NCBI GenBank assembly: GCA_027619675.1
Contig: JAQCHG010000185.1
Location: 1-5,195, forward strand
Reading direction: 5' to 3'
From: Cyanobacteriota bacterium
Lineage (GTDB): Bacteria; Cyanobacteriota; Cyanobacteriia; Phormidesmidales; Phormidesmidaceae
DNA: 5,195 nt
This document shows, piece after piece, positions 1 through 5,195 of this stretch. The position numbers and the translations under genes are program-made. The notes beneath the pieces were generated by a model that ran no database searches, was not told the origin of the DNA, and saw only the letters and a list, made by a program, of their open reading frames with translations. The number at the start of each line of letters is the position of its first letter. Within the stretch, counting starts at the first letter, position 1.

Positions 1-1545
1 GCCCGCAAAGCGATCGCCCCCTGGTGGAAACCGCTTTAGAAAATGCTTCATCAAGGGCTGGTAGTGACCCTCCTCCAGCACATTCAGCACAAAGTCGTCG
101 CCGGGGTGCAGCAGGGACTCAATGGCGCGGTCTTTGGAAACGGCGATCGCCACCCCCAAGGGCTCCACACTGGCCTGGATTACCCAGGATGCCAGCATGG
201 CACTGGCCACCTCCCCCTGCTGGGCGGTGAGGATATAGAGGCCATTGCTGATGCGGCCCAAGGCCCGGTCCAAGCTAGAGTCCAGGGTTTTGCTGCGCTT
301 CACCGCCTGGTCGCGGTCCAGGTATTGCCCCAGGTCGGTGCCCGCTTCCCCACAGAGTTGATCCGTCGCTGCTGTCGGGGCCGCCTTTACCAAAATGGGG
401 GGAAAGGCTTCCGTCAGCCCCAACTCCCGCAGCTTTGCCCGCAGGGGATAGAGGGGCTCGTCCTCCCCGCCCCCGGTTTCAAACAGGCCAAACACCTGGC
501 GGGGAGACACCGCCGCCAGCAGGGTACTGAGGCCGGGGTGGGTGGCGTTACCCGTGGGTTCCTGGGGCGGCATCCCAATCACAAAGCCCGCCGCACAGGT
601 GGCCAGTTCCCGTACCTCATGGGGGTCCGCCACCGCCAAGTCCACCAGTTCCACCGCTACCCCGGTTTTGGCAATGCCGTCGGCGATCGCCCGCACCAGG
701 CGATCGCTGTGGCCATACTCATCCATATAAAACAGGGCCACAAAGGTTTCCTTGCGGGTTTGGGCCTGGCTCCAGGTGCGGTAATGATCCACCCAATGGT
801 CCCGGTGGTGGGCTAACAGCGGGCCATGGCCCGTGGCGATCAGCGCCACATCCAAGGGATCAATGCGCTTTAGGGCCATCACCACCGATCGCGCATTTGG
901 CCCCATCAAACAGTCGTAATAGGTCTGAAAATCCGCCTCCAGCAGGGGGGGCACCTCATCCATCAGGCAGTCATCGCAATAGTGCATGCCAAACACATCG
1001 CAGGTAAACAGGATGCGGGTGCTGGGGTCGTAGGTGAAAATCGTATCCGGCCAGTGCAGGTTAGGGGCCGAGACAAACGCCAATTCATGGCCCTGGCCCA
1101 GATCCAAGCGGCTGCCGCTCTTCACCACCAGGGACGCAAAGGGACGATTGACCAGGTTTTGCAAAAACTGAATCGCCACCTTGGAGCCCACCACCGTCAC
1201 CTGGGGTGCCCGCTGTAACACTGCGTTCACCAGGCCGCTGTGGTCTGGCTCGGTGTGGTTAACAATCAAATAATCCAGTTGGCTGAGGTCCACCTGTTGG
1301 GCCAACGCCGCCAGGTACAGGTCGTGGAATTTGCCGTGGCTGGTGTCAATCAGCGCCGTCTGATCTCCCCGCACCAAGAAGGAGTTATAGGTGGTGCCGT
1401 TTTTTAACTCAAATTCGATGTCAAAGCGATCGCGGTCCCAATCCAGACAGCGAATCACCGTCGTATCGGGGGCGATCGCGGCGGTTTGTATGGTTAAGCG
1501 TCCAGGGGACTGCAAACCAGGAGGCGAATCAACCAGAGCAACCAT
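1..1545 (-). CDS. flv3: Flavodiiron protein Flv3 (oxygen photoreduction), 3' end cut off by window edge
   Basis: The reading frame starts at an ATG (1545-1543) and stays open for 515 codons to the left edge, so the C-terminus is missing. In cyanobacteria, Flv3 works with Flv1 in the cytoplasm to reduce O2 to water on the acceptor side of photosystem I. Three domains are visible. The first is a metallo-beta-lactamase-like di-iron domain (about 30-255) with every canonical ligand: H97, E99, D101 and H102 in NHTEPDHSG, then H164, D183 and H240. The second is a flavodoxin-like FMN domain (about 265-405) with the loop YMDEYGHSD. The third is a flavin-reductase domain from about 425, incomplete; roughly 60 residues should be missing, judged from the usual Flv3 length near 570. 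Intact ligands argue against Flv1 and Flv2, which have substitutions. The N-terminal string RCLDWDRDRFDIEF resembles Flv3 rather than Flv4, by memory of the families. No clear Shine-Dalgarno sequence precedes the ATG, which is common in cyanobacteria. Family assignment is near certain; the Flv3 paralogue is likely. Confidence 0.93.
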   Translation of the reverse strand, partial: MVALVDSPPGLQSPGRLTIQTAAIAPDTTVIRCLDWDRDRFDIEFELKNGTTYNSFLVRGDQTALIDTSHGKFHDLYLAALAQQVDLSQLDYLIVNHTEPDHSGLVNAVLQRAPQVTVVGSKVAIQFLQNLVNRPFASLVVKSGSRLDLGQGHELAFVSAPNLHWPDTIFTYDPSTRILFTCDVFGMHYCDDCLMDEVPPLLEADFQTYYDCLMGPNARSVVMALKRIDPLDVALIATGHGPLLAHHRDHWVDHYRTWSQAQTRKETFVALFYMDEYGHSDRLVRAIADGIAKTGVAVELVDLAVADPHEVRELATCAAGFVIGMPPQEPTGNATHPGLSTLLAAVSPRQVFGLFETGGGEDEPLYPLRAKLRELGLTEAFPPILVKAAPTAATDQLCGEAGTDLGQYLDRDQAVKRSKTLDSSLDRALGRISNGLYILTAQQGEVASAMLASWVIQASVEPLGVAIAVSKDRAIESLLHPGDDFVLNVLEEGHYQPLMKHFLKRFPPGGDRFAG

Positions 1546-1613
1546 AGGACGTTTCTAAATAGCGGGACAACATGAACTGCACGAATGTCCCCATGGTGAC
1601 CCGCACACCATCG

Positions 1614-1641
1614 AATGTAAAATGTCAATTCTAAAAGTCAA
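1614..1641 (-). promoter_or_regulatory. Candidate sigma70-type promoter of flv3
   Basis: On the minus strand a -35-like TTGACT (1641-1636, five of six consensus bases) is followed after 16 bases by a -10-like TACATT (1619-1614, four of six). Transcription would begin near 1607 and leave a leader of about 60 bases before the flv3 ATG. A second hexamer, TTGACA (1628-1623), lies within this spacer but has no good -10 partner at 16-18 bases. The assignment rests on sequence match and position only. Confidence 0.4.
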
Positions 1642-1765
1642 TCATAAGTAATTCAAAATTATTTGGAGCTGATAATAAAGATTGGCAAATATTTGAGTCC
1701 TTTCAGCCGCCCTGTTAAGGCTTGTCCCCAATTGGGTTCATCGGCTGGCCCAAGTTCTAGGATCA

Positions 1766-1856
1766 GGGGTGGCAGTGCTGACAGCAGGACACCGCACCCC
1801 CAAGGACTCAGCGTCCTAACGGAGGACCCTGAGGCGGTATCTTTGTGGCGTCAGGG
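1766..1856 (+). promoter_or_regulatory. Structured leader of the ATPase gene with competing hairpins
   Basis: Three inverted repeats follow one another. GGGGTG (1766-1771) pairs with CACCCC (1795-1800) and encloses a small TGCT-gac-AGCA hairpin (1776-1786). CTCAGCGTCCT (1807-1817) pairs with AGGACCCTGAG (1823-1833) across a 5-base loop with one central mismatch. CCCTGA (1827-1832), part of the second hairpin's right arm, can instead pair with TCAGGG (1851-1856). The second and third structures exclude each other, an arrangement typical of attenuators and riboswitches. Whether this region is transcribed is not shown, because the ATPase promoter is not located. No known riboswitch class was recognised. 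Confidence 0.3.
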
Positions 1857-1913
1857 CTGGACTGGGGGGCTTTTCAGGTGATGACCCCGGTGCCGTAGCT
1901 GCCGTCCCCGCGC

Positions 1914-1935
1914 TCCGCCCTGGGGCGGAAAGGGA
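1914..1935 (+). promoter_or_regulatory. Hairpin abutting the ribosome-binding region of the ATPase gene
   Basis: TCCGCC (1914-1919) and GGCGGA (1924-1929) form a perfect 6-bp stem with a 4-base CTGG loop, or 7 bp if the inner C-G pair closes a 2-base loop. Directly after it, AAGGGA (1930-1935) is a partial Shine-Dalgarno sequence placed 7 bases before the ATG at 1943. The stem shares its edge with the purine stretch and could limit ribosome access. This spacing also supports the ATG at 1943 as the start. Confidence 0.45.
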
Positions 1936-1942
1936 TTGTTCC

Positions 1943-4873
1943 ATGACTGCTGCCCATCGTCCGGTGTGGACCCTGCCCGTGGCTGAGGTGTACGGGTCCC
2001 TGGCTTCTGATCCCAATGGCTTGACCGCAGCCGAAGCCCAACGTCGTCTACAGCGGTTTGGGGCTAATGAGTTGCCTGAGCCCCGCCGTCGTCCTCTGTG
2101 GCGGCGCTTGGGCGATCAGCTCACCCACTTTATGGCGCTGCTGTTGTGGGTGGCTGGTGGGTTGGCGTTCATTTCCCATACGGCGGCCTTGGGGTGGGCG
2201 ATTTGGGCGGTGATTTGGATTAATGGCGCATTCAGCTTTTGGCAGGAATTTCGCGCCGAGCAGGCCCTGGCTGCCCTCAAAAATGTGTTGCCCCACCAGG
2301 TGCGGGTTTATCGGGAGGGCACCCTCCGCCAAATCCCGGCGCGGGAACTGGTGCGGGGGGATGTGGTGCAGCTAGAGGAGGGCGATCGCCTCTCCGCCGA
2401 TGCCCGGTTGGTCAGCGCTGAGGGCCTGTACCTCGATGTGGCCGTCCTGACGGGGGAATCTTTGCCCGTGGCCCGCACCCCCTACCCAGTGCGCCAGCGG
2501 GAAGCCCGCTCCATCCGCAGCGGCAAACCCCTCCCCCACCAGGGGGAATATCCCCAGCATGAGCGGGCGAACCCAGCGGAGATCAGCAACCTGGTGCTGG
2601 CGGGTACCACCGTGGCGGCGGTGAAGGAGCAGGCGGTGGTCTACGCCACCGGCACCGAAACGGAATTTGGCCAGGTGGCCCACCTCACCACCTCGGTGCA
2701 GCGGGAACCCAGCACCCTAGAGGTGCAGGTTAACCACATTGTTCGGGTGATTACGGCGATCGCCGTAACCATGGGGGTGTTGGTGTTTGCCTTGACCTCC
2801 CTGCTGGTGGGCATGGAGGTGCGGGAGAGCTTCATTTTCGCGATCGGCATCATTGTGGCCCTGGTGCCGGAGGGACTGCTGCCCACGGTCACCCTTTCCT
2901 TAGCCATTGGCGTACAGCGCATGGTGCGCCGCAATGCCCTGGTGCGCCGCCTGTCGGCGGTGGAAACCTTGAGCGCCGTATCGGTGATCTGCACAGACAA
3001 AACCGGCACCCTGACCAAAAACGAAATGACGGTGCGCTCCCTATGGTTGCCCCCGGCGGTGGAGACCCCAGCGGCGGATGTCCGGGCGGGGCACATCGCC
3101 GTCACTGGGGCAGGGTATGACCCCAACGACGGCCACATTCACCTCTCCGACGATGCCCCCCAGGCCGAGACCATGCACCTGCTGCTGATGGGGGCGGCCC
3201 TTTGTTCCAACGCCCGCCTAGTGCATCTCAACGCCCCCAGCCGTTGGCAAGAAATTGGCGACCCTACGGAAGCGGCCCTGATTGTGGCGGCGGCAAAGGC
3301 AGGGCTCGATGTGGCGGCGTTGCAGCAGCGCTATCCCCGCCAGCGGGAAATTCCCTTCGACTCTCGCCGCCGCATGATGACCGTGGTGCTGGACTGGCAG
3401 CAGACCCACTGGCCCCACCTGTTTCCTGCCGCGCCCCCCTTGGTGGCCTTTACCAAAGGTGCGCCTTTGGAGGTGGTGCGCCATTGCCAATTCATTTGGC
3501 GGGCCGGTGCCCAGCGGGATCTCACCCAAGGCGACTGGCAGCAGGTGGTGGCTGCCAATGATGATCTGGCCCGCCAAGGGTTTCGGGTCTTGGGGCTGGC
3601 GGCCCGACCCGGTTCCATAGAGATGCGGGCCATGACGGCTCAAGATTTAGAGCAGGGGTTGATCTTCCTGGGGTTGGTGGCCATGTTTGACCCACCGCGC
3701 CCCGAGGTACCCGCCGCGATCGCCCAATGTCACCAAGCGGGCATTCGGGTGATGATGGTGACTGGAGACTATGGTCTCACTGCCGAGGCCATCGCCCGTC
3801 AAATTGGGCTGCTGGATGACCCGACCCATCCCCATGAACAGGTGCGGGTGATAACGGGGGATCATCTAGGCCACTTGTCCACCGCGCAACTGCAACAATT
3901 GCTGAAATATCGGGCCAAGCTGGTGTTTGCCCGCATGTCCCCCGAACACAAGCTGCGGCTGGTGGAAGCCTACAAGGCGATCGGGGCGGTGGTGGCGGTC
4001 ACCGGGGATGGCGTCAACGACGCTCCGGCCCTGCGCTCCGCCCACATTGGCATCGCCATGGGCCTCAACGGCACCGACGTGGCACGGGAGGCGGCGGATA
4101 TTGTGCTGACGGATGATAACTTTGCCACCATCGTCAGCGCGATCGAACAGGGGCGGGCCGTCTACCAAAACATTCGTAAGTTCATCACCTACATCCTGGC
4201 CTCGAATGTGGCGGAACTGGTGCCCTTCCTGGCCATGGTGGCCCTGAAGATTCCCCCCGCCCTGGTAATCATGCAAATTTTGGCGATTGATCTGGGCACT
4301 GACATGCTGCCCGCCCTGGCTTTGGGGGCAGAGGCTCCAGAGCAGGGCACTCTGCGTCAACCGCCGCGATCGCCCCAACAACCCTTGATGGATCGCGCTC
4401 TACTGCTGCGGGCCTACGGCTGGCTGGGGGTGCTAGAGGCCACCGTGGGCATGGCCGCCTTTGGTGGGGTCTGGGTGACCCACGGCTATAGCCTGGCGGA
4501 TCTCCAGGCGGTGACCCCGGCCCTGTTGAACCACACGGCCCCGGCGGCGGTGGTGGTTCTCTATACCCAAGCCACCACCTTTACCCTGGCGGCGATCGTT
4601 GCCTGCCAAGACGGCAACGTGTTTGCCTGTCGATCGGAGCGCACCGCTATCGGGCGGTTGGGCTGGTTTAGCAACCCCTTGATTTGGGTGGGCATTGCGG
4701 TGGAATGGACCCTCATCCTCACCATCATCTCCGTACCACCCCTGCGCGCGGTGTTTACCACCGCCCCCCTAGACCCCATGCAGTGGCTGCTGTTGCTGCT
4801 GTGTCCCCCGTTGATACTGGGTCTAGAGGAACTGCGCAAGGCTTGGGGGCGATCGCGGCAGATGACCCACTAG
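1943..4873 (+). CDS. P-type cation-transporting ATPase, P2 class with Na,K-ATPase-like ion-site motifs
   Basis: This complete 976-residue membrane pump moves cations at the cost of ATP through an aspartyl-phosphate intermediate. Domain order is normal: cation-ATPase N-terminal domain (about 6-75), M1-M2 (about 60-98), A domain with TGES (170-173), M3-M4 (about 262-320), phosphorylation site DKTGT with D352, nucleotide domain with F472 and KGA (505-507), DPPRP (583-587), TGD (607-609), hinge TGDGVND (687-693), and M5-M10 (about 745-961). Likely ion ligands are E310 in VPEGLL (M4), S754, N755 and E758 in M5, and D783, T786 and D787 in IDLGTD (M6). VPEGLL and IDLGTD match the animal Na,K-ATPase better than SERCA or PacL. 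The A domain has about 24 extra residues after TGES. Transport of Na+, K+, H+ or Ca2+ cannot be decided, and no beta subunit is visible here. The ATG at 1943 is chosen because the N-terminal domain starts right after it, a partial Shine-Dalgarno precedes it, and no upstream in-frame ATG or GTG was seen nearby. Confidence 0.96.
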   Translation: MTAAHRPVWTLPVAEVYGSLASDPNGLTAAEAQRRLQRFGANELPEPRRRPLWRRLGDQLTHFMALLLWVAGGLAFISHTAALGWAIWAVIWINGAFSFWQEFRAEQALAALKNVLPHQVRVYREGTLRQIPARELVRGDVVQLEEGDRLSADARLVSAEGLYLDVAVLTGESLPVARTPYPVRQREARSIRSGKPLPHQGEYPQHERANPAEISNLVLAGTTVAAVKEQAVVYATGTETEFGQVAHLTTSVQREPSTLEVQVNHIVRVITAIAVTMGVLVFALTSLLVGMEVRESFIFAIGIIVALVPEGLLPTVTLSLAIGVQRMVRRNALVRRLSAVETLSAVSVICTDKTGTLTKNEMTVRSLWLPPAVETPAADVRAGHIAVTGAGYDPNDGHIHLSDDAPQAETMHLLLMGAALCSNARLVHLNAPSRWQEIGDPTEAALIVAAAKAGLDVAALQQRYPRQREIPFDSRRRMMTVVLDWQQTHWPHLFPAAPPLVAFTKGAPLEVVRHCQFIWRAGAQRDLTQGDWQQVVAANDDLARQGFRVLGLAARPGSIEMRAMTAQDLEQGLIFLGLVAMFDPPRPEVPAAIAQCHQAGIRVMMVTGDYGLTAEAIARQIGLLDDPTHPHEQVRVITGDHLGHLSTAQLQQLLKYRAKLVFARMSPEHKLRLVEAYKAIGAVVAVTGDGVNDAPALRSAHIGIAMGLNGTDVAREAADIVLTDDNFATIVSAIEQGRAVYQNIRKFITYILASNVAELVPFLAMVALKIPPALVIMQILAIDLGTDMLPALALGAEAPEQGTLRQPPRSPQQPLMDRALLLRAYGWLGVLEATVGMAAFGGVWVTHGYSLADLQAVTPALLNHTAPAAVVVLYTQATTFTLAAIVACQDGNVFACRSERTAIGRLGWFSNPLIWVGIAVEWTLILTIISVPPLRAVFTTAPLDPMQWLLLLLCPPLILGLEELRKAWGRSRQMTH

Positions 4874-4890
4874 CGCTGCGTGACGCCAAT

Positions 4891-4926
4891 GCCCAGACCT
4901 TCCTTGTGGGCAGGAGGCTTCTGTTT
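4891..4926 (+). terminator. Weak terminator-like hairpin after the ATPase gene
   Basis: Eighteen bases after the stop codon, two alternative short stems overlap: GCCCA (4891-4895) with TGGGC (4907-4911), or CTTCCT (4899-4904) with AGGAGG (4912-4917, one G-U pair). The bases that follow (CTTCTGTTT) are pyrimidine-rich but not a clean T-run. Position favours a transcript end; structure is weak. Confidence 0.25.
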
Positions 4927-5020
4927 ATACGTACATAACCTCAGTTCGGGATAAGTTGATGGAGGGGATGCCGTGACGCTCCACCCCAAAGAATCAGCAG
5001 GGGCGCAGGGGTCTGCGTAG

Positions 5021-5086
5021 GCCCCCAGTCCCCAAGTTTGGGAGAGTAAAGACCGGCAGTTCCCCAAACTTGGGGATTTAGGGGGC
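5021..5086. repeat. Long two-part inverted repeat, probable dispersed intergenic element
   Basis: An inner pair of 14-base arms is perfectly complementary (5029-5042 with 5063-5076; core CCCCAAGTTTGGG) around a 20-base loop. Outside it, GCCCCC (5021-5026) pairs with GGGGGC (5081-5086), separated from the inner stem by only 2 and 4 bases. This gives about 20 base pairs. Each inner arm is itself nearly palindromic, so it could also fold locally. There is no following T-run, so it is not a standard Rho-independent terminator. The string resembles intergenic repeats I recall from other cyanobacterial genomes, but copy number cannot be judged here. Confidence 0.6.
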
Positions 5087-5162
5087 GTGCCGTGGGTTCG
5101 CAAGTTTGCAAAATATTTCGCCAGCGGTAAGTAGCTGGGACTAATCAAACTTCACACCTGCC

Positions 5163-5188
5163 GCTGATTTCGACTCCGCTCAATCAGC
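5163..5188. repeat. REP-like palindrome
   Basis: GCTGATT (5163-5169) and AATCAGC (5182-5188) form a perfect 7-bp stem around the 12-base loop TCGACTCCGCTC. The loop, read on the other strand as GAGCGGAGTCGA, resembles a widespread short intergenic repeat core found in cyanobacteria and other bacteria, by recollection. It may be one end of a larger element continuing past the right edge. Confidence 0.45.
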
Positions 5189-5195
5189 TATACTC

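Larger units (their letters stand above)
1546..1942. other. Divergent intergenic region between flv3 and the cation ATPase
   Basis: These 397 bases separate two divergently transcribed genes and contain no convincing gene. Bases about 1610-1695 are markedly AT-rich against GC-rich surroundings, as expected where both promoters sit. A GATAAT (1671-1676) could be a -10 box for the rightward gene but has no recognisable -35 at 17 bases, so I do not call a promoter. A perfect 10-base palindrome CCCAATTGGG lies at 1727-1736 and might be an operator. From about 1760 to 1930 the sequence is GC-rich and holds several inverted repeats, the main ones listed separately. I searched for the GGGGAGUAG-type conserved loop of the yybP-ykoY manganese riboswitch and for a cobalamin box and recognised neither. 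Confidence 0.6.
4874..5195. other. Non-coding region downstream of the ATPase, with repeats
   Basis: No convincing gene was found in these 322 bases. A 92-codon minus-strand frame (5148-4870) is open but reads across a long hairpin and shows no recognisable domain. Besides the three inverted-repeat structures listed separately, TGGAG (4960-4964) and CTCCA (4979-4983) form another short stem. TATACT (5189-5194) at the edge resembles a -10 box, but no matching -35 lies at a normal distance. The string TCAGTTCGGGATAAG (4941-4955) gave a faint impression of a repeat or insertion-sequence end, but no matching inverted copy is present in the window. Confidence 0.55.

Noticed and set aside
43..816. 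257-codon plus-strand open frame
   Set aside because: It lies antisense to flv3, whose frame has an unbroken match to a known protein family with all metal ligands. The translated product shows no recognisable domain and reads as a GC-rich shadow frame.
1663..1881. 72-codon plus-strand open frame in the intergenic region
   Set aside because: It overlaps the hairpin-rich leader and the AT-rich promoter zone, and its product resembles no known family.
1881..1898. Five-codon upstream frame (MTPVP) ahead of the ATPase
   Set aside because: There is no properly spaced ribosome-binding site, and such short frames are expected by chance.
1760..1935. Manganese (yybP-ykoY) riboswitch upstream of a cation pump
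   Set aside because: The class often precedes P-type cation ATPases, but the conserved GGGGAGUAG-type loop is absent.
3866..4381. 171-codon minus-strand open frame, and similar ones at 2641-3138 and 3218-3643
   Set aside because: All are antisense to the conserved catalytic and membrane parts of the ATPase, and none shows a domain or a convincing start.
4941..5130. Insertion-sequence remnant or MITE spanning the downstream spacer
   Set aside because: No terminal inverted repeat pair at the outer ends, no target-site duplication and no transposase fragment could be identified.
4870..5148. 92-codon minus-strand open frame downstream of the ATPase
   Set aside because: It crosses the long inverted repeat at 5021-5086, has a low-complexity, Ser/Pro-rich product with no domain, and no ribosome-binding site was evident.

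Overview
The window looks like chromosomal DNA from a fairly GC-rich cyanobacterium. The evidence is a flavodiiron protein of the oxygen-photoreducing cyanobacterial type, plus eleven exact copies of the HIP1 octamer GCGATCGC, all inside the two genes. The genus cannot be fixed from this sequence.

Layout. Positions 1-1545 (minus strand) hold most of a flavodiiron gene, best matched to flv3. Its start is intact and its 3' end lies beyond the left edge. Positions 1546-1942 are a divergent intergenic region with an AT-rich core (about 1610-1695). This core carries a plausible promoter for flv3 and less clear signals for the other direction. Next comes a GC-rich leader of about 250 bases, full of inverted repeats, ending in a tight hairpin directly beside the ribosome-binding region. 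Positions 1943-4873 (plus strand) encode a complete 976-residue P-type cation ATPase, whose membrane motifs resemble the animal Na,K-ATPase alpha subunit more than SERCA-type calcium pumps. Positions 4874-5195 appear non-coding. They contain a weak terminator-like hairpin, a long two-part inverted repeat (5021-5086) and a REP-like palindrome (5163-5188) at the right edge.

How the genes might work together. Flv3 protects photosystem I by passing excess electrons to oxygen without making reactive oxygen species. The ATPase exports or exchanges cations across a membrane, with ion specificity unknown. They are divergently transcribed and share one upstream region, so co-regulation under light, redox or ionic stress is possible, but this is inference. 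I see no mobile-element gene, tRNA, rRNA or CRISPR array, and no clear evidence of a wholly new system. The most unusual items are the ion-site makeup and A-domain insertion of the ATPase, its structured leader, a CxxC motif next to the Flv3 di-iron site, and the repeats downstream.
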